Source: Allopseudospirillum japonicum
Lineage (GTDB): Bacteria; Pseudomonadota; Gammaproteobacteria; Pseudomonadales; Halomonadaceae
Direction: 5' to 3'
Length of the DNA: 64,000 bases
Assembly (NCBI RefSeq): GCF_900108915.1
Contig: NZ_FNYH01000001.1
Span: forward strand, 310,001-374,000
Shown: positions 39,204 through 47,059 of the stretch, one piece after another
How the letters are laid out: every line of letters begins with the position of its first letter
Position numbering within the stretch: the first letter of the stretch is position 1
Translations under genes and position numbers: made by a program
The notes under the pieces: generated by a model
Databases searched by the model: none
What the model was told of the DNA's origin: nothing
Seen by the model: only the letters and a program-made list of their open reading frames with translations

Positions 39204-40013
39204 GTGCAAGACAAACTTCGACTTCATGGTTTTAACAACCTCACCAGTTCCCTGAGCTTTAACATCTACGATATTTGTTATGCAAAGAGTGAACAGCAAC
39301 GCAGCGAATACATCGACTACATCGATGAGTTATACAATGCTGAACGCCTTACGCAGATTCTCAAAGATGTTACTAATATCATTGGAGCCCATGTGTTAAA
39401 TATTGCGCGTCAGGATTATGATCCTCACGGCGCAAGCGTGACCATGCTGATTGCAGAGCATGAACTTACAGGCCCAGGCCCGATTACTGAAGTAGGCCCT
39501 GGACCTTTGCCAGATGCTGTGGTTGCGCACTTGGATAAAAGCCATGTGACTGTACATACCTATCCTGAATCTCATCCTGACAATGGTATTAGCACCTTCC
39601 GTCTTGATATTGATGTTTCAACGTGTGGTATGATCTCACCTCTAAAAGCACTGAACTACCTGATTCACAGCTTTGATTCTGATATTGTGATGATGGATTA
39701 CCGAGTGCGTGGTTTCACACGTGATGTCAATGGACGTAAACACTTTATTGACCATGACATTACTTCCATTCAAGATTACCTTTCTGAAGATACCAAACGC
39801 CAATACCAAATGGTGGATGTGAACGTTTATCAGGAAAATATCTTTCATACCAAGATGTTATTGAAAGATTTTGATCTAGATAACTATCTTTTTGGTATCA
39901 CTAAACAAGATTTGACTTTCGAAGAAGCAGCAGACATTGAACGTCGCCTGCGCAAAGAAATGCTAGAGATTTTCTATTGTCGCAATATGGATAAAGTCAA
40001 AACGCAAGCTTAA
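39204..40013 (+). CDS. speD: SpeD, S-adenosylmethionine decarboxylase proenzyme
   Basis: SpeD supplies decarboxylated SAM for spermidine synthesis. The 269-residue proenzyme self-cleaves to make a pyruvoyl group; the site is in [17 protein letters not shown], between Lys112 and Ser113. [21 protein letters not shown] and [18 protein letters not shown] match the E. coli type. The start is a GTG with AAGGGGC ten bases upstream; a longer frame to 39117 runs over leader hairpins and is rejected. It is convergent with coq7 across a strong terminator. Confidence 0.95.
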   Translation: MQDKLRLHGFNNLTSSLSFNIYDICYAKSEQQRSEYIDYIDELYNAERLTQILKDVTNIIGAHVLNIARQDYDPHGASVTMLIAEHELTGPGPITEVGPGPLPDAVVAHLDKSHVTVHTYPESHPDNGISTFRLDIDVSTCGMISPLKALNYLIHSFDSDIVMMDYRVRGFTRDVNGRKHFIDHDITSIQDYLSEDTKRQYQMVDVNVYQENIFHTKMLLKDFDLDNYLFGITKQDLTFEEAADIERRLRKEMLEIFYCRNMDKVKTQA

Positions 40014-40019
40014 GATCAC

Positions 40020-40098
40020 CTCAAGTGTACCTATCAAGCACACTTGAGCATGACGTAAAAGCTGACAATCGCGGCACTTTTGTGTCGCGATTCTTTTT
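40020..40098. terminator. Terminator region between convergent speD and coq7
   Basis: Two hairpins fill the gap. CTCAAGTGT (40020-40028) pairs with ACACTTGAG (40040-40048). AATCGCGGCAC (40067-40077) pairs with GTGTCGCGATT (40082-40092), 11 bp with one G-T pair and a TTTT loop, followed by CTTTTT. The second is a good intrinsic terminator for speD. Confidence 0.88.
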
Positions 40099-40746
40099 CT
40101 AAATACGATACACACTGGCTGTCATCACTTTAGACATTAACGTCATAGCCCCTTTCACAGGTGCCGGAAACTCCACGCCACCAGCATTTAATGCCCAATC
40201 CGCATGATGTGCCTCGTCTGTATACATTTGCTGCAAAATAGCACGACTTTTATGGTCTTGATCCGGTAAAGCCGCAAAGTGCTCATCTAAATGCAGGCAA
40301 ACCTGTTGCTCAGTTGCAGCGACAAAGCCCAAGCTGTATTTATCCCCCACAAAACCCGCAAGGGCACCTATACCAAAAGATAAACCATAAAAGACTGGAT
40401 TAAGGTAACTTGTACGATCACCCAGCTCCTGCAAACGCTGTGCACACCAAACAAGATGGTCAATTTCCTCACGGGCCGCCTGCGCCATCTGTTCACGCGT
40501 ATCAGGCAAACGTGCGGTTAAAGCCTGCCCTTGATACAGTGCTTGCGCACACACTTCACCTGTGTGATTAATGCGCATCAAACCGGCAGCATGACGCTTC
40601 TGATCTTCATTCAAATCCTGTTCTTGTATCTGGTCTGCTGGATTAACGCGATAAGCCGTCGCTGCTTGTGGGACCAAGGTTTTCACTAAAGTATCAAACT
40701 GCATTAATGCCTTATCAAAAGTCGTAAATTGACGTTGGGAAGCCAT
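40099..40746 (-). CDS. coq7: Coq7, demethoxyubiquinone hydroxylase
   Basis: Coq7 is the di-iron monooxygenase for the last hydroxylation of ubiquinone. The 215-residue protein shows two helical repeats with iron ligands: [45 protein letters not shown] and [16 protein letters not shown] (E and ExxH patterns). The ATG at 40746 has GAGG six bases upstream; the frame continues to a TTG at 40758, which is less likely. Neighbouring speD matches Pseudomonas gene order. Confidence 0.94.
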   Translation of the reverse strand: MASQRQFTTFDKALMQFDTLVKTLVPQAATAYRVNPADQIQEQDLNEDQKRHAAGLMRINHTGEVCAQALYQGQALTARLPDTREQMAQAAREEIDHLVWCAQRLQELGDRTSYLNPVFYGLSFGIGALAGFVGDKYSLGFVAATEQQVCLHLDEHFAALPDQDHKSRAILQQMYTDEAHHADWALNAGGVEFPAPVKGAMTLMSKVMTASVYRI

Positions 40747-40804
40747 AAATATCCTCAATGTTAAAGAAAATTGATACAGCGCCGTTTATTAGCGCAAGTC
40801 TATC

Positions 40805-40860
40805 CTTGATAATTAACAATCTAGTCGAAGCAAGCAAGGCTTTGTGGTAATGTTATCAAG
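40805..40860. repeat. 8-bp inverted repeat upstream of ompA/coq7
   Basis: CTTGATAA (40805-40812) and TTATCAAG (40853-40860) are exact inverted copies 40 bases apart in the divergent coq7/ompA promoter region. The loop is too long for a typical terminator; they could be paired protein-binding sites or chance in AT-rich DNA. Confidence 0.3.
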
Positions 40861-40938
40861 AATGTGCGCTTGCGTAATACTAGCTTGTTGATATACAACA
40901 AAAGATGCTGTTCTGTGATATGGATTAAGGAGATTTCT

Positions 40939-41982
40939 ATGCTGCCTACTTTCGTTTCTAAGCTACGCCCATTGGCTTTGGCTCCCCTATTACTTTTAGG
41001 TTCACCTTTAGCACTTGCAACTGATGATGCAGGTGTTGCTGGGGTCACTGTAGGTGTTGGCGGTGGTATTTATGATTTTGATAGCGTCCGTGGTTTAGAC
41101 GAAGCTGATTTTGGTCAATTAAGCTTCGGTTATACTTTTGATAACCGTTTTGGTCTTGAGGCAGTTGTTGGTAGCTTTGAGGGTGAAACCGAAACGACGA
41201 AAGCCGATGTTGACGCACTTCAGTACCGTTTAGATGCACTATATCACTTTGCTGCTATGTCTGGCTGGACGCCTTATGTTGCCACAGGTTTTGGCGGCCT
41301 GAAAGTTGATATCGAAGGCGCTGCAGATGACGACACCTATACTCAATTCAACATGGGTGGTGGTGTCAAGAAAATGCTAGGCGAATCTTTCCAGATCCGT
41401 GGTGATTTACGTGCATTCCACAACATGGATGAAAAAGATACTGAGGGTGCTGCAGCCCTGAGTCTAGGCTACCTCTCTGCCTTTGCTGGTGAGCCTGCAC
41501 AAGCGCCTATGCCAGTCGACTCTGACGGTGATGGGGTGTATGACGATCAAGACGAGTGTCCAAACACAGTCGCTAACGCAGTTGTTGACGAAAAAGGCTG
41601 CCAAATCGTTAAGCTAGAAGAAGTGTCTGTGCGTCTAGATGTACAATTTGATACTGAAAAATCCATTATCAAGCCTGGATTTGATGCAGACATCAATACT
41701 CTAGCAGACTTCATGCAAACCTACCCACAAGTAAAAGTGGTTGTTGAAGGCCACACAGATGATCGTGGCAGCAAAAAATACAACCAAGCTTTGTCTGAGC
41801 GCCGTGCAGCTTCTGTACGCCAGCGTTTAATTGACTTGGGTGTCGCAGCTGAGCGTGTCACTGCCATTGGTTACGGTGAAGAGCGTCCTATCGCAGATAA
41901 CAAAACTGCTGAAGGCCGTTATGAAAACCGTCGTGTAGAAGCCCTCGTCAGTGCACAAGTACAAAAGAAACTCACTAAGTAG
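40939..41982 (+). CDS. OmpA-family outer-membrane protein
   Basis: A 347-residue outer-membrane protein. It has a 27-residue signal peptide (cleavage after ALA, mature TDDAG), an eight-strand barrel domain (about 30-190), a thrombospondin-type-3 calcium-like hinge DSDGDGVYDDQDECPNT, and a C-terminal OmpA domain binding peptidoglycan (VVVEGHTDDRGSKKYNQALS, then RRAASVRQRL). The ATG at 40939 has AAGGAG six bases upstream; a frame opening at 40864 is rejected. The domain order resembles Pseudomonas OprF. It likely supports envelope integrity and diffusion of small solutes. Confidence 0.9.
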   Translation: MLPTFVSKLRPLALAPLLLLGSPLALATDDAGVAGVTVGVGGGIYDFDSVRGLDEADFGQLSFGYTFDNRFGLEAVVGSFEGETETTKADVDALQYRLDALYHFAAMSGWTPYVATGFGGLKVDIEGAADDDTYTQFNMGGGVKKMLGESFQIRGDLRAFHNMDEKDTEGAAALSLGYLSAFAGEPAQAPMPVDSDGDGVYDDQDECPNTVANAVVDEKGCQIVKLEEVSVRLDVQFDTEKSIIKPGFDADINTLADFMQTYPQVKVVVEGHTDDRGSKKYNQALSERRAASVRQRLIDLGVAAERVTAIGYGEERPIADNKTAEGRYENRRVEALVSAQVQKKLTK

Positions 41983-41994
41983 TGTATCCTCTTT

Positions 41995-42026
41995 CTTGGT
42001 TAACTAAGTGCTTGGTTAACTAAGTA
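41995..42026. repeat. Tandem 16-bp direct repeat after ompA gene
   Basis: CTTGGTTAACTAAGTG (41995-42010) is followed directly by CTTGGTTAACTAAGTA (42011-42026), identical over 15 bases. It lies just before the terminator and looks like a recent small duplication. Confidence 0.8.
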
Positions 42027-42033
42027 ATAAAAA

Positions 42034-42063
42034 AGGCTCCCATCTTGGGAGCCTTTGTTTTAT
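42034..42063 (+). terminator. Intrinsic terminator of the OmpA-family gene
   Basis: AGGCTCCC (42034-42041) pairs with GGGAGCCT (42047-42054) around ATCTT, followed by TTGTTTTAT and preceded by an A-run, so it may also serve the convergent ackA. Confidence 0.9.
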
Positions 42064-42082
42064 ATGCTAACTCAATGCAAGA

Positions 42083-43291
42083 TTAAGCAATCACACCGAG
42101 TGTACGTAATGTATGACGTGCAATCATTTTTTCTTCGTTGGTTGGAATCGCAAACACCTTAATACGGCTGTCATCTGCACTAATCAGATATTCGTTACCT
42201 TCATTACGTGCTGGATCAAGCTTCATGCCTAACCATTCGTTCTGGTGGGCAACTTGAGCACGTACTTGTGCATCATTTTCACCAACGCCGCCAGTAAATA
42301 CAAACACATCCACGCCACCTAAAGCAGCTGCTAGACTGCCAGTTTCGCGTGCAATGCGGTAGACAAACATATCAATGGCTTCTTGTGCATGCGGGTTGTC
42401 TGACTGATGCAGAGTGAGCATATCACTAGAAACCCCAGAGACCCCTTGCCAACCGCTTTGTTTGTACAACAAGCTTTCGATGTCATCAACACTCATTTTG
42501 TGCTCACGCATCAAATATAAAATCACCCCTAGATCTAGCTGACCACAACGGCTACCCATGGGTAAACCTTCTACCGCAGTAAAGCCCATCGTCGAGGCAA
42601 CACTTTGGCCTTCATTAATCGCACACATAGAGGAACCCGCCCCCAAATGCGCGACAACCAAGCGCTTGCTGCCTAACTCTGGATCTAGGCGTGATAATTT
42701 GTCATGGATATATTCATAAGATAAGCCATGGAAACCATAACGACGTACGCCTTCATTAGTTAGCTGACGCGGTAAGGCAAAATGACTGGCAACATGAGGA
42801 ATCGTTGCATGGAAGGCAGTATCAAAGCAGGCCACTTGCGGACAATCTGGCAGAAATTCACGACACAGCTCAATCAACTTTAGGTTGTAAGGTTGATGCA
42901 AAGGTGCCAACGGAATCAAGGATTCCAATTGCGCAAGATTATCTGCATTGACTTCTACAGGTGCTGTAAAGAAGGTACCACCATGTACCACACGGTGGCC
43001 GACCCATGCAATTTTGTAGCGTGTATTATGCGTGATCCAGTCGATGACCACTTTCAACGCCTGTGCGTGCGCATTCCCATGCGCTACATCGAGCTGTTCA
43101 GCAGATAATGTTTCTTTATCAACTAATACGCCATCAATATTTTCCGCATGATCATAAATTTCTAAACGTGCAGGCCCAGCAAGATTAGCCACTTTTACAC
43201 GATAGTGTTGTTTCACATCGCCTTGATCTACATCGAAAAGTGAGCATTTCAGGCTGGAAGAACCTGCATTGACAATCAAAATCATGTTCAT
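42083..43291 (-). CDS. ackA: AckA, acetate kinase
   Basis: Acetate kinase interconverts acetyl phosphate and acetate with ATP/ADP. The 402-residue protein has the N-terminal phosphate motif ILIVNAGSSSLKCSLF, GHRVVHGG, FDTAFH, RRYGFHGLSYEYI, AHLGAGSSM and FTGGVGENDA, the full family series. Its ATG overlaps the stop of the upstream pta-like gene (ATGA), so the pair forms a coupled acetate-switch operon. Confidence 0.96.
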   Translation of the reverse strand: MNMILIVNAGSSSLKCSLFDVDQGDVKQHYRVKVANLAGPARLEIYDHAENIDGVLVDKETLSAEQLDVAHGNAHAQALKVVIDWITHNTRYKIAWVGHRVVHGGTFFTAPVEVNADNLAQLESLIPLAPLHQPYNLKLIELCREFLPDCPQVACFDTAFHATIPHVASHFALPRQLTNEGVRRYGFHGLSYEYIHDKLSRLDPELGSKRLVVAHLGAGSSMCAINEGQSVASTMGFTAVEGLPMGSRCGQLDLGVILYLMREHKMSVDDIESLLYKQSGWQGVSGVSSDMLTLHQSDNPHAQEAIDMFVYRIARETGSLAAALGGVDVFVFTGGVGENDAQVRAQVAHQNEWLGMKLDPARNEGNEYLISADDSRIKVFAIPTNEEKMIARHTLRTLGVIA

Positions 43292-44265
43292 AGTAAACGT
43301 CCTAGCTTACGTGCCACAAGCACTGCAACTGCACAAGATGATAAACGCTCCAACGGCTTCGCTGCACGGCTAGTGAGGATGATAGGCACGCGCGCCCCCA
43401 TCACAATGCCGGCAGATTTAGCGCCCGCTAGATATTGTAGTTGCTTTGCTAGGATATTCCCTGATTCCAAATTAGGTACCATTAAAATATCCACGTCACC
43501 AGGGACAGGGGAATTAATATGCTTAGCTTGGGCAGCTTCAGCAGAAATCGCATTATCAAAAGCCAAAGGGCCATCCACGATTGCCCCTGTGATCTGACCA
43601 CGATCCGCCATTTTACAGAGAGCTGCCGCATCTAAAGTTGATTGGATATTTGCTTTTACTTTTTCGACTGCTGACAAGATTGCCACCTTAGGCATAGCAA
43701 CACCCAGAGCATGCGCACAATCAATCACGTTCTGTAGGATATCGCGTTTGACCATCAGATCAGGCACAATATTAATCGCTGCATCTGAAACCAATAAAGA
43801 TTTATGGTAACTCGGCACGTCTAGTACAAATACGTGCGAAAGGCGACGTTCAGTTAACAAGCCTTTTTGCTTATTCACCACAGCGCCTAACAATTCAGAG
43901 GTCCCCAAACTACCTTTCATCAACGCATGGACTTCACCATTACGCGCTAGCTCAACAGCCATTTCAGCAGCAGCATGGCTATGCTCCGTTGAACAGATGC
44001 GATAGTTCGCCAAGTTGATATCTGCTTCTTCAGCAACCTGACGAATTTTATGTTCAGGACCGATAATGACAGGATCAATTAGGCCTTCTTCAGCAGCATC
44101 AATCGCACCTCGCAAACTGTTAGTATCTACAGGATGTACAACCGCTGTCGGTGCTGGTTTGCCCGTTTCTTTGGCTTGCTGTAAGAAATATTGCAGCTGC
44201 TGGTGATGATGATCTTCGTGCTCAGGTGCATGAGGAGCAAGGATTTGTTTGATCACGTGGTCCAT
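43288..44265 (-). CDS. pta: Short-form phosphate acetyltransferase (PTA/PTB family)
   Basis: A 325-residue transferase that should convert acetyl-CoA to acetyl phosphate for AckA. It consists of the catalytic domain only and lacks the N-terminal DRTGG/BioD-like region of the 700-residue E. coli Pta. Visible features are GPEHKIRQ, ALMKGSLGTSELLGAVV, VPDLMVKRDILQN, IVDGPLAFDNAIS and PNLESGNILAKQLQYLAGA. An unusual His/Glu-rich stretch APEHEDHHHQQ lies near the N-terminus. Butyryl- or sulfoacetaldehyde-related roles are possible, but overlap with ackA favours acetyl phosphate. Confidence 0.85.
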   Translation of the reverse strand: MDHVIKQILAPHAPEHEDHHHQQLQYFLQQAKETGKPAPTAVVHPVDTNSLRGAIDAAEEGLIDPVIIGPEHKIRQVAEEADINLANYRICSTEHSHAAAEMAVELARNGEVHALMKGSLGTSELLGAVVNKQKGLLTERRLSHVFVLDVPSYHKSLLVSDAAINIVPDLMVKRDILQNVIDCAHALGVAMPKVAILSAVEKVKANIQSTLDAAALCKMADRGQITGAIVDGPLAFDNAISAEAAQAKHINSPVPGDVDILMVPNLESGNILAKQLQYLAGAKSAGIVMGARVPIILTSRAAKPLERLSSCAVAVLVARKLGRLL

Positions 44266-44460
44266 AAAGTTTCCTTATTAAACAAGTCGGTGGACTTAAA
44301 GCTTTAGCGCTTGCGCTTAGCCTAACGTTAAAGAATGACAGTTTTCTGACGCAGATAGTTTACGTGTTTTGATCTCTTTACCTTGTACTATCAATCTATA
44401 CTTAAGTTCACTATATATCGCATGTGCACAAAATCCTAGTCCACAAGTGTCATCAAAGTG

Positions 44461-44495
44461 ACAAAAAAAAGACGCTGCCTAAAGCGCGTCTTTTT
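44461..44495 (-). terminator. Terminator of the hpf-hinT run
   Basis: AAAAAGACGC (44466-44475) pairs with GCGTCTTTTT (44486-44495). Read on the minus strand the stem is followed by a run of T (complement of the A-run from 44463). It lies about 25 bases after the hinT stop. Confidence 0.85.
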
Positions 44496-44520
44496 GTAAC
44501 CGCATCAGGGATAAAAAATC

Positions 44521-44862
44521 TCAACCTGGCGGCCAGCTTAATGTGCGCCCTGCCAAAACATGCATATGAATATGCCACACCGTTTGACCACCATCTTGAT
44601 TACAATTCATGACCACACGATAGCCACTTTCATCAAAACCATATTCTTTAGCTAACTGGGCTGCTGTCACTTGCAAGCGCCCCACCAAGGCAGCATCTTC
44701 CGGTGTCAAATCATTTAAGGTCGCAATATGGCGTTTAGGGATTACTAGAAAATGATGTGGCGCTTTCGGATCAATATCACGAAATGCCATGACTTCATCA
44801 TCTTGATATAAAATATCAGCTGGCAACTCGCCTTTAACTAATTTGCAAAAAATACAATCCAT
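44521..44862 (-). CDS. hinT: HinT-like HIT-family nucleotide hydrolase
   Basis: A 113-residue purine nucleoside phosphoramidase of the histidine-triad superfamily. The active-site motif HIHMHVLAGR is near the C-terminus, and CIFCKLVKGELPADILYQDD is the typical N-terminus. It lies 26 bases after ptsO and before a terminator, so it may be the last gene of the hpf-ptsN-rapZ-ptsO operon. Confidence 0.93.
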   Translation of the reverse strand: MDCIFCKLVKGELPADILYQDDEVMAFRDIDPKAPHHFLVIPKRHIATLNDLTPEDAALVGRLQVTAAQLAKEYGFDESGYRVVMNCNQDGGQTVWHIHMHVLAGRTLSWPPG

Positions 44863-44888
44863 TTTATGGGTCTCCTGCTCAAACCAAC

Positions 44889-45158
44889 TTAATCATCTTC
44901 ACCAAAACCATCCTCAATTAAAGCAACCACTGCAGCTAAGGCATCTGCTTCATCCTCGCCTTGAGCATGTAACTTTAACTGAGTACCACAGGGCGCGGCT
45001 AACATAAGTAACGCCATAATATTACGTGTGTCAGCACTTTGCGCCCCTTTAAATAAAGTCAGCTGGCTTTGATAGGCACGACTCACTTCAACTAAGCGTG
45101 TCGCTGCGCGTGCATGTAAGCCCTTTTTGTTCACCAAGGTAATATCACAATCTAACAT
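44889..45158 (-). CDS. ptsO: NPr, HPr-like phosphocarrier of the nitrogen PTS
   Basis: NPr carries phosphate from EI-Ntr to EIIA-Ntr. The 89-residue HPr-fold protein has the phosphorylation site His15 in NKKGLHARAA and the regulatory-site region ADTRNIMALLMLAAPCG, where HPr has Ser46. The C-terminus is acidic. It follows rapZ in the order seen downstream of rpoN in other gammaproteobacteria. Confidence 0.94.
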   Translation of the reverse strand: MLDCDITLVNKKGLHARAATRLVEVSRAYQSQLTLFKGAQSADTRNIMALLMLAAPCGTQLKLHAQGEDEADALAAVVALIEDGFGEDD

Positions 45159-45185
45159 GCCTAACCTATCGTTTTTATTATCATC

Positions 45186-46052
45186 TCAAGGCAATTTTAA
45201 TTCTCGGTGCCGAATCTGTACTTGTGGATAATCTGCCCGCAATGCACCCACCAAGGCTTCACACAAGTAAACCGATCTATGTTGTCCTCCCGTACAACCA
45301 ACAGCAATCGTCATGTAACTACGATTACTTGCCTGATAACGGGGCAACCAATGACTGAGTAATTGATAAATGTCCGCTTGCATGTGCTGCACTTCTTCTG
45401 CTTCTGCTAAGAAAGCTTGTACAGGGACATCTAACCCAGTTAAATCACGCAAATTTGTTTCCCAATAGGGATTAGGTAGGCAACGTGCATCAAATACCAA
45501 ATCTGCATCTAAAGGTACCCCATGCTTAAAACCAAAAGACTCTACCAAAATAGACATAGGATGACCGGCCTTACCTTCTACACGTTGACAGATAAGGTCT
45601 CTTAATTGATGCACAGATAAGTCTGTTGTATCCAAACGTAAATCAGCGAGGTTTGCGATAGGCTCTAGTAACTGTTGCTCATAAGCAATGGCTTCTGCAA
45701 GTGATAGGCTATCTTGACGAGTTAGCGGGTGTTTGCGTCGGGTTGCGCTAAAACGCTCAAATAACACTTTCTCACTAGCATCTAAATAGAGGACTTCGCA
45801 ATCAATTTCTCGATGGCGCAGATGACGTAAAATCTCTGGGAACTGGTGTAAATCTTGCGGCAGGTTACGCGCATCTATACTTGCAGCAATACGCGCATGC
45901 TGGGTATCTTGTTGTTGTAGCGCTTGCTCAACTAGGGGAGATAAAAGACCAACAGGTAAGTTATCAATAGAAAAAAAACCTAGGTCTTCAAGTAAATGCA
46001 AAGCAGCACTTTTACCTGAGCCTGAGCGCCCACTAATGACGACCAGTTTCAT
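45186..46052 (-). CDS. rapZ: RapZ, RNase adapter and GlcN6P sensor
   Basis: RapZ presents the small RNA GlmZ to RNase E and so sets GlmS, the entry of sugar into cell-wall synthesis. The 288-residue protein has Walker A GRSGSGKS (8-15), the Walker B-like DLRLDTTDLSVHQLRD region, and a C-terminal RNA-binding domain with FGFKHGVPLDADLVFDARCLPNP and CTGGQHRSVYL. The ATG at 46052 with GAGG just upstream is preferred to a GTG two codons earlier. It keeps company with ptsN and ptsO. Confidence 0.95.
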   Translation of the reverse strand: MKLVVISGRSGSGKSAALHLLEDLGFFSIDNLPVGLLSPLVEQALQQQDTQHARIAASIDARNLPQDLHQFPEILRHLRHREIDCEVLYLDASEKVLFERFSATRRKHPLTRQDSLSLAEAIAYEQQLLEPIANLADLRLDTTDLSVHQLRDLICQRVEGKAGHPMSILVESFGFKHGVPLDADLVFDARCLPNPYWETNLRDLTGLDVPVQAFLAEAEEVQHMQADIYQLLSHWLPRYQASNRSYMTIAVGCTGGQHRSVYLCEALVGALRADYPQVQIRHRELKLP

Positions 46053-46126
46053 ATACACCTCAATCGAAAATGATTTTAGAGTATTCCTAAACTCTGCCCG
46101 TCAATATACCCAGGTACACTCAACGA

Positions 46127-46612
46127 CTAGGGGTTATCTTCAGAAGGCAGCATAGCGGCAGGAATTGCGGTAGATAAAAGTTCGAATAAGGCTGGGTTGG
46201 TATCTGTTTGACGTAAGCGACGACGCATATCCTCATCACTAAACAGTTTTGCAAGCATTGCCAAAGTATGTAAGTGCTCCTCACAAGCATGTTCAGGGAC
46301 GAGCAAAATAAAAATCAGATCAACAGGATCCCCATCAATCGAATCAAAATCAACACGCTCACGCAATTTAATAAAAGTACCTACAGCATGCTGACAATGA
46401 CTAATGCGACAATGTGGAATGGCAACACCGTGGCCAATCCCAGTACTACCAAGCCTTTCACGAGCGACGAGGTTTGCAAAAACCTCGCCACTATCTAAGC
46501 TTGGCATATTCTGTGCGATGAACTTGCTAAAAAATTCAAGCACTCGCTTTTTACTACCCCCAGCCAAGCCAACAAGGACTCGGTCAGGGGTGATAATATC
46601 AGTAATATGCAT
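46127..46612 (-). CDS. ptsN: PtsN, EIIA-Ntr regulatory phosphotransferase protein
   Basis: EIIA-Ntr is the output protein of the nitrogen PTS, regulating potassium transport and other targets by phosphorylation state. The 161-residue form has the phosphorylated His67 in GIGHGVAIPHCRI, and SKKRVLEFFSKFIAQ near the N-terminus. The longer frame to 46648 would overlap hpf and is rejected, though the chosen ATG has only a weak ribosome-binding site. It lies between hpf and rapZ. Confidence 0.93.
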   Translation of the reverse strand: MHITDIITPDRVLVGLAGGSKKRVLEFFSKFIAQNMPSLDSGEVFANLVARERLGSTGIGHGVAIPHCRISHCQHAVGTFIKLRERVDFDSIDGDPVDLIFILLVPEHACEEHLHTLAMLAKLFSDEDMRRRLRQTDTNPALFELLSTAIPAAMLPSEDNP

Positions 46613-46637
46613 AACCAATAAAAGCTGATGCCCGCAA

Positions 46638-46946
46638 TTAACGCGCATCGGCTCCTTGCAGACGAGCTTGAGTTTTTTCTTTATGTTTAATCAATTGACG
46701 ATCAAGTTTATCAACCAGCCCATCAATTGCTGCATACATGTCTTCAGATTCCGCATGAGCGTGAACCTCACCGCCAGTAACAGAAAGCGTCGCTTCCGCA
46801 ATTTGTCGTTCTTTCTCAACCGTTAGAGTGACTTGCACATTGGTAATGTGGTCATAATGGCGCTCTAAACGGGTGAACTTAGTGTTCACATACTCGTGCA
46901 GCGCGTCAGTCAGCTCAAGATGATGACCAGTGATATTTAATTGCAT
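46638..46946 (-). CDS. hpf: Hpf, short ribosome hibernation factor
   Basis: A 102-residue short HPF/YfiA-type protein that promotes 100S ribosome dimers or stalls 70S in slow growth. It has the family pattern MQLNITGHHLELTDALHEYV, TLTVEKERQIAEATLS and DMYAAIDGLVDKLDRQLIKHKEK. AGGAG lies six bases before the ATG. First gene of the run hpf-ptsN-rapZ-ptsO-hinT, with a probable promoter at 46977-47004. Confidence 0.94.
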   Translation of the reverse strand: MQLNITGHHLELTDALHEYVNTKFTRLERHYDHITNVQVTLTVEKERQIAEATLSVTGGEVHAHAESEDMYAAIDGLVDKLDRQLIKHKEKTQARLQGADAR

Positions 46947-46976
46947 GATTCACTCCTTTTTCCAGTCTGCAATTTG

Positions 46977-47004
46977 ATTGTATCCTTTTTTTAGAAAAAA
47001 CAAA
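46977..47004 (-). promoter_or_regulatory. Possible promoter of hpf operon
   Basis: On the minus strand TTTGTT (47004-46999), 16-base spacer, TACAAT (46982-46977; five of six consensus bases), about 30 bases before hpf. The T/A-rich spacer makes the exact -35 uncertain. No -24/-12 sigma-54 element was recognised. Confidence 0.4.
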
Positions 47005-47059
47005 GCCCTATTTTTAGGATTCCTTTGCTTTTGTTGATCTTATCCCAAATTCAAACCCT

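Noticed and set aside
44266-44460. FNR-like half sites upstream of pta
   Set aside because: TTGAT and ATCAA are present on the minus strand but 16 bases apart, not the four of an FNR site.
45223-45231. Perfect DnaA-box match TGTGGATAA within rapZ
   Set aside because: A single box in coding sequence with no cluster, AT-rich unwinding region or dnaA nearby; not an origin.
47005-47040. Weak CCTA/TAGG hairpin with T-run after rsmI as a terminator
   Set aside because: The stem is only four base pairs; too weak to list as a feature.
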